Assembly (NCBI RefSeq): GCF_004193775.1
Contig: NC_041016.1
Coordinates: 10,193,395 to 10,257,394 of the forward strand
Direction of reading: 5' to 3'
DNA length: 64,000 bases
DNA from: Glycine soja
Taxonomy: Eukaryota; Streptophyta; Magnoliopsida; Fabales; Fabaceae
Position numbers and translations under genes: made by a program. Below are positions 20,716-33,400 of the stretch, one piece after another (the stretch's first letter is position 1; each line of letters starts with the position of its first letter). A model generated the notes under the pieces. It was not told the origin of the DNA, ran no database searches, and worked only from the letters and a program-made list of their open reading frames with translations.

Positions 20716-20719
20716 CCTT

Positions 20720-22345
20720 CTAGACTGAAATATACTGAGAATAGAGGGTTTGGGGTGTAGCTTCATTTTTGGGATAGATTTTGAACGGGTTTTAGTTATG
20801 TAGGGATCTGTATTTGACTTTCACACCCAGTATCTGCAATATGCATGGGAATTTGATTCTTTTCTAGATTTGCTTTCCACATATTTTGGTGTATAACTCG
20901 CATGGCTACGTCAAGAGTCCGGAAATTAAGCCCGTGTTTGATTGTGTGCTGAAAAGTCAAAAAATCACATAATGCACGGACAAGCACTTTCTCAATTTTA
21001 ATTATTTTGTTTTTTTTTCTTGTGATAATATAATTCTTTTATGTTTTATGCATTTAATTTTTTATTTAATTAAAAATTTAAATTTAAGAATAAATAACAA
21101 ATCATATGACACAACATAACAAAATAAAATTATAACTTTCAATAGTTATGAAAAAAGAATCAGTTCGTTCCAACAAAATTACACCAAAGAAAAAGAAATG
21201 ATTAAATTTTGGGATATGAAGGTTGAAATTTCTCCCATCATTAGAGGTGAGACTACTTCCTACCAAATGCTTATACCAAGGCTCTTCTAGATAACGCCTC
21301 TTATTCTCTTGCATTATCTCTCACATGATTTCTTCATTGGATTTTCGTCGTTTTGATGTTCGACATTTTGAGTGAACTTCTTTTTTATGAATTCGTGGAT
21401 CTTAGAATTTATTTTGGTTAAATTTTGTTTTGATGAAATGTTTGATGCTTTAAAGGAAATTATTAATATACAGCATTATATACAAAATTAAAATAGAAAG
21501 GTTCATCAAATTTATAGAGTTATAGCTAGCCTTACCCCGAACACAAATTTGCTAATGGTTTCCCATTTGGTAAGTGTAGTGAACCATTTGAAATTATTCA
21601 ATATTTTCATTCTCATCTGTATTATAACAGTCTTAGATTAAGAACATGGTAATACTGGTATTAAACCGCAATGAAATAATAAAAAAATCGAAACACTGTA
21701 TGCAATATGAGTAGTCTTTTTTTCTGAAATTTTGTAGGAGAATGATCTTTCTTTTCATCTTTGCAATTTTAGAAGGATCAGGTTTCATTTTCTACAGCTT
21801 GTTATTGAAAATCCAAATGAAACCTTAATTGCGTCGATCATCTTTGTTAGAGTGAGAAGCAAACTTGAATATTCCGAAAAGTACTAGAGAATATTAGAGA
21901 AACAATTTCCATCTGTGTTAGTTTCTTTGGTGATACTACCTTTTTATATTTTTTAACTCTAATTGTGATTTTTTTTTTGCTAAATGACAATTTGGGCAGT
22001 GTAGTGTTTCAGCCTTTTGTAAGAATTGTGCATCTATCATTTGACTTTATTATTACTTTTTCATATAAAAGATTTTTTTATTGCTAATAAATTGATAGAT
22101 TACTTTTTTTTCTTAAATAGTTTTGTCAATTTATATATTCTACTGAGAAAGTAAATATTAACCTTATTGTGAAAAGTTATTATCTTTACCCAAATTATAA
22201 ATATTTTCTTTATTATATAACCTTTTGTATGTTTTATATATTCATTTTGACTACTTAATATTTGTCTCATTATAAATATTTTGTGTAACCTATATTCTAC
22301 GAATAATGGTTTATAGAGATAGATCTAAAAGGTTGCTTTGACTCT
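20720..22345. other. AT-rich spacer, no gene seen
   Basis: Upstream region of inhibitor 2 and then AT-rich spacer. The short minus-strand frames at 20796-20987 and 21102-21314 have no recognisable family. No RNA gene was recognised. Confidence 0.4.
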
Positions 22346-22768
22346 TTCTATCTAAGTACATTGATAACATCTTAAAGAAGTATGACATGAAAACTTCAAA
22401 AGTGATTATTTGTCAATAGGAATTGGAGTTACTCTTAGTAAGAAGGATTGTCCTAAAACTTATAAAGAGAGAGAATACATAATTAGAGTATCATATGCTA
22501 GCATAGTGGGAGCGATTGTATACATTGTATATAACATGATTTTTGCATGTTCTAATATCATTTATGCACTAGGTGTAACAAGTTGATATCAAGAAAGTTT
22601 TGGGGGAATATTGAAAGTAGGTAAGACCATTCTTAAATACTTAAGAAGAACTAAAGATTGCACCTCATTTATGAAGACTCAAAATTAAAAACTAAAGTAG
22701 TTTGATGAGCATAAGTTGAAATTACTAATGGAATACATGAGTGATTGGCTCTAGTGCAAGTGGGAGAT
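22346..22768 (+). pseudogene. Ty1/copia 3' end of pol (reverse transcriptase/RNase H junction)
   Basis: The plus strand reads YIDNILKKYDMKTSK, then after a frame change IGVTLSKKDCPKTYKERE, VSYASIVGAIVYIVYNMI, SNIIYALGVTS and KTILKYLRRTKDCTSFM. This is the segment at the end of the copia reverse transcriptase leading into RNase H. The order and spacing fit the family; stops and at least one frameshift show decay. Just downstream GCAAGTGGGAGATTG matches the purine-rich primer that normally sits directly before the 3' LTR. Confidence 0.85.
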
Positions 22769-23610
22769 TGTTGGGGATAAATGTGTATACTCAAGATCAA
22801 ATCCTTTATGTTATCAATTTTAGTAAAGAATTATTTTTTATTTTATTATTATATTTATTATTTTATTAAATTGTTAATTTGACAAGTCCTTAATTAAAAT
22901 TAGAGACTTATTATCATGATAGAGATTATGATAATGAAAAACAAGTTTTTTATACTTTTAATCTAAAGTGTTCATCATCGTAAGATTATTGTGAATAGAA
23001 CATCAATAATCTGAATAGATCAATGTATATATAATAATTTTTATTGGATAAAGATTAATAGATTTCATTTATTAAATTATATATATAAACTATGTATATA
23101 TGGGTGTCATCACTGAAATGACTTAATTGAGAATTCCTAATAGTTAATATTACCTTAATATGTCAATAAGAAGTTCTTAAGAAAAAATATATTAGTTTTC
23201 TTTGACTTGAGATTATCATAATAATTAACAAGTTGTTTGTTATATTTTAATTTCGGACACCTAATACTTTAGGACACTAATTGAATCAATATTAGATATG
23301 ATTAAATACTTGTAAAATTAATAATTAATAAAGAAGAAATTCATCAACTCTAGATAATGAGTTTGAGTTCAATGATAAAATTAAGACCTTAGTCAGAATG
23401 ATTGGAGGAAAGAAGAAAAAAATTTCTTAAGTCATTCATTAATTAAATAGAATATATTAACTTATTAGAGTTTAACAGTAAATCTTGAATTGTAAATGAT
23501 AGAAAGAAATATTACATACTCTTCTATTAGTTCTTAAAGATAAAAAATGTTATTTCATGTTATGTTGGCGTTAAAGTGTTATTAGACACTTACCTTGATT
23601 GATTCACTTT
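22769..23610 (+). repeat. Copia LTR-like repeat, copy A
   Basis: It begins TGTTGGGGATAAATG immediately after the purine-rich tract, where a 3' LTR should start. From about 22810 onward it is similar to 26130-26945: shared blocks include ATTATTGTGAATAG, TATTGGATAAAGATTA, GATATGATTAAATACTTGTA and TTTCTTAAGTCATTCATT. The match stops near CCTTGATTGA at about 23605, so this copy seems truncated at its right end. Confidence 0.75.
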
Positions 23611-23875
23611 GATATTACCTCTAACTCTTAATCCATATAAGTATGTCAATAAGCAGTCCTTAGATGTTTAATTGGGAATGTGTTCTCTGACTTTGGCATC
23701 TTGATTTTATTTATTTTTTAATCAGTTATATAGGTTAAATCTTGCATTTTTTTCTTAGACTTTGCTATTAATTATTAAGGTTCAACACAAGTTAGTAAAT
23801 AGCTAAATTTCTTAAGTATATTTTTAGGGATTTAATTCTTGATTATGTGTGTGGAAAAGGCTATTGTTAGACGAA

Positions 23876-23876
<1 letters not shown>

Positions 23877-23935
<59 letters not shown>
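23877..23935. repeat. (TA)n microsatellite
   Basis: About 58 bp of uninterrupted TA dinucleotides. Confidence 0.97.
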
Positions 23936-23938
<3 letters not shown>

Positions 23939-24234
23939 TGTGTTTGATTTTGCCTTGGATTTAATAAGATCTGTATTCATCAGAAGTAACAAATAATAAT
24001 TTTAACGTATTTTAGTAATTCAACGTACGAGAAGAAAGAACAGTGACTTTTGTTATAAAAAATTGATTCCAAACACACACTATGTCAGTTGTAGCTACTA
24101 GTGTGTTTGAATCTGCATTTAGGATGCACGCTTTCATGCAAATCCACATCTAAATCTTCAAATTGACGAAGGAGAAGCATTTCTAGGATCAGATTGAATG
24201 CACGTTCACGGTGTAAATGCCCAACCAAACATGC
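23936..24234. repeat. Two adjacent short inverted-repeat elements (MITE-like)
   Basis: GTGTTTGATTTT near 23939 is mirrored by AAATTGATTCCAAACACAC ending near 24080. A second pair, GTGTGTTTGAATCTGCATTT at 24101 and TAAATGCCCAACCAAACATG ending near 24233, follows directly. The arms match imperfectly. The GTGTTTG start is common among plant MITEs. No target duplication was found, so this is tentative. Confidence 0.4.
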
Positions 24235-26129
24235 AGAGCTGTTAAATTTATTTTGGGGTTCAAGGTTTCTAGCTACAAATGATAAAATGTGGGGAAGAAA
24301 AAAAGTTTTGGCTGAAACTTACAAATATATATGATTGTTTCTGATCACAAATTCACAATCAAGTACGTTTCTTATACAGGCTTTTCTGTGTTGAAGGATA
24401 TTATCAGCTCAATGATCAAATCCTCCTCCCACTCGTCCCCAAACAATAAATAAATACTACTAAAACTTTATTTTACCGGTAACTATTAATTAAAATTCAT
24501 TGAGTTTAATTTTTACATATGCAATGTCATTTTATAATAACTAGTTAGATTTTTAAAAAATATTTTAGAATAATTATTGTAAAAAGAAATTAATTTATCA
24601 TACACGTAACAATTTGTAATTGAATTTATATTATCATTGCACACCATGTACTGATCAAAATTTTACTTTCCATTTTTGTTATGAAATTGTTGTTATGATT
24701 AAACTATTACTTTCCATTTTTTTTTAGGAATTTTACTTTCCTTTTACAAGACTATATAAGAAGACAATTCTACTGAAATTAAATAGCATTATATATGGAT
24801 AGGAAAGTTAATTAGTTTTTTTTATACTTAATTTAACTATTAAACAAAAGTTTCCACATAATTTATGTGCACGAATCAAAATAAATTAAAATAAAAAAGG
24901 ATAACTATATATTATCTTATATAACTCATACAAATATGTTTTTATGATGAATTATGATTCATTTTATATAATGGCAACACTTGTCATGATCATGTACAGT
25001 TATGAAAATATTATCCACTGTTTATAAGCAGACAACACATCCCAAATTATTATATATGTCAACTTGGGGAGAAAAAGGAAAAGAAACAGATCCTAGTCCT
25101 TTCCTTTTTAAAAATTCACTATCAGATTTCGTTGAAGTTTCCCCTTCAATGCAACGTAATCTGCAGCAAGATTCACCAGCCCACCACATAGCTAGCAATA
25201 TTTGCATTACCATGGTATCTCTCCCATCCCATGCCAGCCCCATTAGTGAAAGTGTCGGTAAGGAATCTCCCACCAGACCCTTGCCTTTCTGGTGGCCCGC
25301 ATTCTATACCCTATACCTGTGGTACATGCATCTCAGCCTTACATTTTTGTTGGCCCCCAACCAAACTACACAGCAATAGAAAATGACAACAACTTTTTTA
25401 AATTATAAATGTAGGATGTTGTGGTTTTGTTTGAGTGAAACTAGATTCTAATTCTTTAAATAATATTTAAGTTCAAGTCATGTAAATGTTAATTTTTTTG
25501 ATACGCAAAATTTATATTAATTGATAGATACTATGCACTAATATCAAAATATCTAAAATTGAAAAATAAATTAAAAATAACCGAACCTTATTTTATATTT
25601 TATGTATACATGTTGTGTACTGGTTGTGAAAGGTTCTTGAGTCCAAGAATGTCACCTTCCCTATTTTGGTCTTTCTGGGAATCATGTCTTTTTTTCCCTT
25701 TCTCCTCTTCACACGTGTAATTTTTTATTCATATCTAGCTAGAAGATATTTGTGTGTACAATGTCATTTAATATTCAATACATTTTGTTCCGTAAAAGAT
25801 GTGTGCAAGATAAGATCGGTGCAACGCAATAATGCCATGGGTATGGTTATGATGAATTATATATAGTATTCCCATTTTTGCATCTTATGCTGAACCATCC
25901 GACATGTGAGACTATTTAAACCATATTTAACCTGGCTTTTTATCCCACATAAAACACACACATATTTGTTTATATATGAATCTTGTCTGTTGCACCTCCA
26001 TTAGCGTAGGTTGTGTGTTCCTCTAGAACATAATTTTGAAGCAAAATATTCGAGTATTACTTGTTTCTTCAGCTTTCACGTGATGTTGAGAATAATAATG
26101 TATGGTTAAGATTCAATAAATAGATTATG

Positions 26130-26945
26130 TACGTAATCAATTCTAATTCTAATAATAAAGTATTGTTATTTTTTTATCATTTTTATATTGTTTGATAAAA
26201 TAGTTAACTGGATAAGGTCTTTGATTAAAATTAAAAATTTATTATCATAATAGTGATTATGAAAATGAGAAATAAGTCTTTTATAATTTTAATTATTTTT
26301 AATTGTAGGATTATTGTGAATAGGATATTGATAATCCGGATAAATCAATATATATGTAATGGTCTTTATTGGATAAAGATTAGTAAATTTCATTTATCAA
26401 ATTACATATATAGATAATGTACATGTGAGTGTCATCATTGAACTGATTCAATTGAGAATTTTTAACCGTTGATATTACTTTGATATGTCAATAGAAAATT
26501 CGCAAGAAGAAATATAATAATTTTCTTTGACTTCAGATTATCATAGTAATTAACAAGTTATTTATTATGTTTTAATTTCAAACATCTAATGCCTTAGGGT
26601 ACTAATTGAATGAATATTGGATATGATTAAATACTTGTAGAATTAATGATTAATTAAGAAGAAATTTATTAACTCTTGGTAATGATTTTGAGCTCTATGA
26701 TAATTAAGGTCTTGGCCAGGGCAATATTGAATGAAAGAAGAAAAGAGTTTCTTAAGTCATTCATTGATTAAATGTGTTAGCTTATTAAAGTTTGACCATA
26801 ATACTATAACATAGAGTTAATCTTAAGTTGTAAATGATGTAAAGAAATATTACATTATGTTCTTATTACGTTCTTGAAGGTAAAAGATGTTACTTCATAC
26901 TATCCGGATATTAAGGAATATTACTAGACACCTACCTTAATTAGT
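26130..26945 (+). repeat. Copia LTR-like repeat, copy B
   Basis: Direct-orientation copy of 22810-23605, offset about 3.3 kb, estimated by eye at about three quarters identical. LTR-like sequence continues beyond the similarity, to roughly 27220, with ATTCCACTATTATGAAAAC and similar segments, because copy A is truncated. No internal retrotransposon domains lie between the copies, so they are more likely two independent remnants than one element. Confidence 0.7.
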
Positions 26946-27438
26946 AAATTAATCATGATTAATTTACTACTGATTTAATATTAAACTTACGAGATCACAC
27001 ACAAATAAGTATTTTAATCTTTGCAAAAGAAAATAATTTATTTAAAGTAAAGAGTTTACTCTTTAGAGTTTCACTCATCAAGGAGTTGAGAGTAGAGATT
27101 GATTTCGGTGTAGATACAAATTAAATTAAATAGAATTTTCATAATTAAAGTACTTTAATTTATAGGAATATACTTTAGACCCAAAATAAGTCCTTTTTTT
27201 ATTCCACTATTATGAAAACTAATTTTTCTTACACGTAAACTACTTTGTGATTGATAATTTTTAAAATTCAATGCTGACATACTTAAAGGGAGGTATTTGC
27301 TTTGGTCGCTTTCTGTTCATGATTATGCATGTTTATTAGTTCCTTAAGAAAAGTAGTCAGTAATAGATGGCGACCTAAACATAAATAAATAAAAACTTGA
27401 TTTAAGTAGTTCTGCAACGCTATGTTGAGGATTGGAAG

Positions 27439-28097
27439 TAGGGGTGGGAATAGGTCAGGTCGGCTTACAGGGGTCTACGACCTGGCCTACATAAAGCCTG
27501 ACTTGGATTGACTTATTTAATTAAAAGGCTAGGCTCAGGCTTTTTTAAAAGCCTATTTAATTAAATAGGTCAGACTTAGGCTTATTAAAAAGCCTTATAA
27601 GCCTGATAGGCCGGCCTATATATATATATATATATATTATTTTTTGGGTATAATTAATATTTTTTTTTAAACTAGCAGATTTCATTCCTATAATTAAGTA
27701 AAACTTTAATTACAAGGTGTATTCTAGAGCAAATAAAAATCATATCCTATCATATCCTATTATCATATTACGTTCCTATACAAATCATATCTTATCATAT
27801 CCAATTACGTTCTTATACAAAAATTATATCCTATCATATTTACGTTCCTATGCAAAAATCATATCCTTTTTCTATCAGGTTTCTTTTTTTTTTAATTTTC
27901 CTATTACGTTCCTAAATAAAAGATTTATTATAAAAGGCTTTTAAAAAGGCTATCAGGCCAGACCAGGCTTTTAAAAAGGCCAGGCCGAGCCAAAATAAAA
28001 GTCTTTGATAGGCTATAGGCCTGGCTCAGGCCTCAAAGATTCATCGTAGGCTAGACTTAGGCCTTTCAAAGCCTGGTCTGACCTATTCCCACCCCTA
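27439..28097. mobile_element. Complete non-autonomous hAT-type element (659 bp)
   Basis: The ends are perfect 20-bp inverted repeats: TAGGGGTGGGAATAGGTCAG at the left and its reverse complement CTGACCTATTCCCACCCCTA at the right. The octamer ATTGGAAG directly flanks both sides (27431-27438 and 28098-28105), an 8-bp target duplication as made by hAT transposases. The interior has many GGCCTAGGC/AGGCTTTTTAAAAG-like blocks in inverted arrangement at both subterminal regions, a short TA run and a small minisatellite. No transposase is encoded, so it depends on a transposase supplied elsewhere. Confidence 0.93.
27729..27916 (+). repeat. Minisatellite inside the hAT element
   Basis: About four degenerate repeats of a unit near 40-50 bp built of AAATCATATCCTATCATAT and TTACGTTCCTATACA. 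It forms the middle of the 659-bp element, between the two GC-rich subterminal regions. Confidence 0.75.
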
Positions 28098-28105
28098 ATT
28101 GGAAG

Positions 28106-29690
28106 GAGCAAAACAACAGCGAGTATTTATTTTTTTTACTTTAAATAAACATGTTTACAGATCTTTTTTTGGTGGATTATTAATATTTTCTATCTATTTC
28201 CTAATTTTCATATATATAATAACATAAGACAATATTATTCATATATCATAGGGACTGAAGATATAAAATGACCCAAATAGGTTTGCTAATTTAGCTTCTT
28301 TTTTTTTTTGTTTACAAAGAAATGTATACTGGCTGGAGGAAGCCCCGTTTCAAGTGGCTTCTCTTATTTTTCATGATGTAACAATTTTTTCCTCTATCAG
28401 TGAATGAATCGGTCAGCTTTACCATAAAAAAATTTAAAAAATAAAAATAAAGGGATTGATCTTTATATGGACAATGGGTTGGAAGTTGTTTACTTGTTAT
28501 GGTGTTCTTTTCTCTTTGTTTTTGAATCATCATATTCCATGTATTATGGGCTTTGGCTCTCATGTGAGCCTTCAAAGTTTTTGTCCTTAAATGAAAAGTG
28601 GAGATTTAATTAGGGATTAGTATGTTTCTTTGTTAGGCTCATTGTGTTTAAAATATTGTTTATTTTGACACTTGTGTCAACCTTCACAATTTTGTTCATA
28701 AAAGACGTTTCAGCTAGCTAAGGGAAAAATGTATTTATAAATTATTAAATTGACCTTTATTTCTAAGTATGTAGAACTTTTGGGATACCGAAATTGTTCT
28801 TTAACTTATGTTATTTCTCTTTTAACTCATTGCAGTAATATAATTTGTTAATTGTTTCATTATATTTTTTTCACAATTTCTTTCAACGTACACTATAAAC
28901 TTATCAACCAAATGATCTATCTGAGAATCTGATCCAAGTTCTAGATTTACCATCAAATCAAAACATTATAGCGGCAAAAACCATGGTCGAACAACAATAT
29001 AATTAGAAAAAATTGACAGAAATCAGGGAGCGAGAATTTGTGAAGATTAGTCAAAATATATAATTGCCAACAAGTTGATGTATAATAAATTAATAAGAAT
29101 CATATTGGTGTATATATAACTATATTTACTTAATTTATTTTTTTAGATCATATATATATATATAAATGAAGAGATCAAATTAAATTGATATAACCTTTAC
29201 AATTATTACATTATTTTTTAACTTTTAATTAGATAATACTTTCTTAAAATTTATAATTGAATTAAAAGTTTCTTTTATATAGATTACATGTTTAAAAGTT
29301 GATAATTAGTTCATATAAATTAAAATCAATATATTATAAATATTTTAAAATATATTAAAATATGAATGATTTGATTATTTTTCAGTTATCGTTTAATTTT
29401 AACAAAATTTAATAAAAATAATCTTAATAATATGTAAATATAGTTCAATGATAGGTCAATAAAAATCATATCATATATTAAGTTATAAAAATTATATAAT
29501 AATTATTAAAATTACACTTATTTATTATTTGTATTTTTACTCCTTATATCTAGAAAATTCATATTTTAATCCTTATACGAGTTTTTTTATTTTTTTTATC
29601 TCTGCCATTAGTTATCAAGTAACTCTATCAATTTTAGCCTACCATAAAATTTCAAGCAATGTTAATTACCTTTCATTCATACTGTGTTGG
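28106..29690. other. AT-rich spacer, no gene seen
   Basis: AT-rich sequence. The minus-strand frame at 28312-28575 has no family signature. Nothing else recognised. Confidence 0.4.
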
Positions 29691-29699
29691 AAGATACAT

Positions 29700-30405
29700 G
29701 ATAGAATGCATGTATTGAAAAACCTTTGAACATGCATGGGAAGTTGTCACTCTAGCCAAAGGATGAACAAGAGCATTAGCTTGTCTCCTCATCACAAACT
29801 GAACTCTATAGTTTGGTTGCTGCACAAGTAAATTAATTTCTCCTTTGAAAAATAATAGCACCTAAATCTGATCTACCATGAGCAAAATTGTTAAGCTTAT
29901 CTACAACCACCTTGCCAGAATAATGAACCGCAGGCCTCACAAAAAAAGCTCATGTTTCATCCCTGCAATAAAGCCGCATCTCACTACTAAAAATTCTAAG
30001 ATAGTTATGCGGAAAATTTTTTCTAGTAGTATATGAACTATATATAGATGATAGCCCCTCTGCACATAAAATAAAATATATATACAAATAAGATGAAAGG
30101 GGGTCACCTTGTCTCAACCCCTCCTCCGATGAATGGCCCTGCAAAATCATGATTAATGAGCACAGAATAATGAACCGTACTAACACAAAGCTTAACCCAT
30201 TTAACATAAGTATCAGCAAAACCCATCTTGGTCATGATCTGCTCCAGCTACTACCAGCTTACCTTGTCGTAAGCTTTACTTATGTTCATCTTCAAGGCAA
30301 TTTCACAATGCTTACCTCGCGTTTTGCACTTCATATGGTGCAGAATCTCATTCGGGATCTGTGCGTTATCCGTGATATTTCTACCTTGTATAAACGCTGA
30401 TATCA
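29700..30405 (-). pseudogene. LINE reverse transcriptase fragment with internal deletion
   Basis: Minus-strand reading from 30405: ISAFIQGRNITDNAQIPNE, then KMNISKAYDKVSW (motif A region of LINE reverse transcriptases, two stops directly after), QIMTKMGFADTYVKW, and GLRQGDPLSSYLYIYFILCA at 29950-30219. After about 90 bases the sequence jumps to YRVQFVMRRQANALVHPLAR (29673-29861), which belongs to the terminal RNase H-like domain of plant LINEs. The YxDD motif and everything up to that domain are missing, so a large internal deletion has occurred. Confidence 0.88.
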
Positions 30406-30409
30406 TGCG

Positions 30410-33400
30410 TTGTTATATCTAACAACAGAGCTACTACTTGATGTCTTTTTTCTTTTGGTAATGCTACCACTGCTACTTGATATCTGAAGACAGACTAGAG
30501 CATAAATAAAATAAAGAATAAAAAATATTGTTCATATAAAAACTAAAACGTAAAAAAGTATAAAAACTAAAATGTCCCATTTAGGGACCAAGTAAGCAAT
30601 TAAACATATTATTTTATACAAAATTAAAACATGAAAAAAATACTTTGAGAAAAATTTAATTTGTAATTACTTGAATCGTTTACTTTTTGTTAGTAATAAA
30701 ATTTATGTAAGAGTTGAAGGATCTGTTAGAATTAATGTCTCTCAGACATGTGATTTATGTAAAGACTAATAAATAAATAATTAATAATTAAGAATTAAAT
30801 TATAATCGGACTTAATAGGAGAAGTTTCTAGAGTTAATTGTTACTTGATGGGAGTGGTAAGAGGGGGTTAATACTTACTAACATAAGATAAGATCTCCTT
30901 CCAAAGTGTTTTCTCTCAACTATAGTCATCACAAGCTTAGAGAGAGATAGAAAAAAAGGTTTAAGGAAGTAAAATCTTATTTCTCTCCTCTTTCAAAGAA
31001 ATCAAAATATACCGGAGAAAAGTCTTCCTATGGAGAAAAATAAGTCATCCTATAGAGAGGTACGCATATTTGTTTATTTGTTGTTTGTCAAAATCATAGG
31101 TTTCAAGATTCAGTTTCCTATAATTGATAATCTAGAAAATTTCTTTAAGAATTTTTACAGTATACGTAGAAATTTTTTTGGATTATTCAAACAAAAAAAA
31201 TACAATTGTCGTAGTTATATATATTTTGCTATATGACAATTCACAACTATAAATACTAGTGAAAGTAGCAGCAACACGAAACAAATGTTGTTGCACAGTG
31301 CTGAATATCATACAGACAGTTACAAGATGATAGCAACTGCGAAACATTTAAACGGCAAGATAATGACATCAATGTTTGACTGATCACACGGCATTGTTGT
31401 AATTAAAGAACTAAAAAAATATTGATTTTATAAATCATATAAAAATGTAAAAAAGATAATTAAAAATATTATTTTTCGTCTCTTAATAAAAAAAAATTAA
31501 TTTTAAATTTTTTAATTAATATTCTTAGGATACTGGTTAATTATCATTTATTAAAAATAGAATAAAATCTAATTAATGACACTCTAATTTTGTCAGAAAA
31601 AATGACATCCTAAGATTCTAAAGAGGCAGGAGGTAGAAAGGCCCATTCAAAGAAATATGGATGTAACTCAAGAGATCCACTAGAAAAAGGTTGATCAGCC
31701 AATTTTAAAATAAAAAATAGAAGAAAGAAAGAAGGAAAGAAACTCCATTACCAAGTGTTGGGCTGGCTATAATTAAGCATTTTGTACTACTAGAGATAAA
31801 CGCTGCGGTCTGCAATTGTTTTCAAAAGTATGTACAGTAATTTTTACTCCTAAAACTAAATTCATTATATGAATGAATAATAAAATAACTATAAACGGAT
31901 AAACCTACTAGTTTCAAACTGTTAGGATATTATGCACCAAAAACTGTTAGGATATTAGCTGCACAAACAGTATTCATTTTGCACGTGTACATTATAAAGG
32001 TTCAAAATAAACACATCCAAGAAAATTCCAAAAGTAGGACTTTTATAATATATGAATTTTAGATTTCCAATGGTTAGAGGGCGAGCCCTGGTGCAGTAAA
32101 GTTGTGTCTTGGTGACTTGTTGATCATGGCGTTGTTATTTGTTAAGCTCTTCATCAAGAGTTTGTGTTCATTTCTATCAAAAAAAAGTTTGTGTTCATTA
32201 TTTAAATTGCATAAAGATGTAAATTTAATAGTCTATATTTTTCAAATAAGTGTATTAATTAATGACCTATTTGATTAATAGGACTTTAACTGAGTTTTTA
32301 GATCGTGAAAAACTTATAAAGATGATAAGTGGTACTACCTCCGGACTTTAATTGGAGTTAGTTAATTCATTTTTTAAAGTATTATTTATATTAATTGTAT
32401 AGGACAAAAAAATATTGTTAAAAATAACATTCTAATTAAATGAAAGGTATTTTAAAGATATTATTATTAAATAGGAGAAAATTAGTATCAATTTACTTAT
32501 ATTTTAGTTCAACACACAGAGTTTATGTTAAGGAACAAAAAATCAAAATGTGTTTGAAATATAAACAAATTTTAATTAACTCTCTTATTTAATGATAATA
32601 TCTTTAAAATATTCTTCATTTAATGAGAGTTTTATTTTCAATAAATTTTTACTTTTTATCCTGCAATTAATGTAAGGAGTACTTTAGGAAATAAATTAAC
32701 TTTTCTATTACATTTAACAAAATTAAATGATGTTAATTAATTTTCTTGTTGAGTGTGAATTGTTATTTTTTATTATATTTCAGTCCAAAAGGAGTGCGTG
32801 CCTTTAGACTACTCAATGTTTTTTCGGATTTATTATTATTATTATTATTATTCAACCGCATGTTATCAAATCGTTAAAAAATAGAGTGTAAGAAAAATTC
32901 AATGATATGAAAATTGAAAATAAAATGGTAGAGTAAAAGTTTAGTCAAATTAAAATATATTTTGTAAGTTACCCATACATACCCAATTCAATCCTTAGTT
33001 TCTTACCGTAAAAAGTACACCCAATTAAGACATGACTGATACAATTGTGCATGTTCCCCCGAGGGTCAAAGATTTTAATATTTCAAGGGACAAGAAAAAG
33101 CATGGTCCCCATGGAATGTGCACACACACAAGCGTGTGGGCAAGGCCAATTTTTTCCCACTATTAACACACTTTACTCAGACTCACATATTTTAAGTCTA
33201 ACAAACCTCAATGATTAAAGGTCTTAGCCCATCATCAGCGACCCTTAAACTAACCCATTTGTCTGGTGAGAAAGAAGCGTGATCTTAATTAATTGGATTA
33301 TGGATGATTGTGGCCCCCGACAACACTTGGTGGCGACAATGTTAGCTTCTAATTAAGTTTGACATGCAAATGCAAAATTCTATTTTCATTTCTCACCTAA

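Larger units (their letters stand above)
23620..26125. other. Spacer between the LTR-like copies
   Basis: AT-rich sequence with a TA tract and two short inverted-repeat elements. The open frame at 25002-25379 (125 residues) contains mixed composition without a family signature; a non-coding explanation is more likely. No gene was recognised. Confidence 0.4.

Noticed and set aside
25002..25379. 125-codon frame on the plus strand
   Set aside because: No family signature, no promoter or splice context, and the opposite strand is also open.
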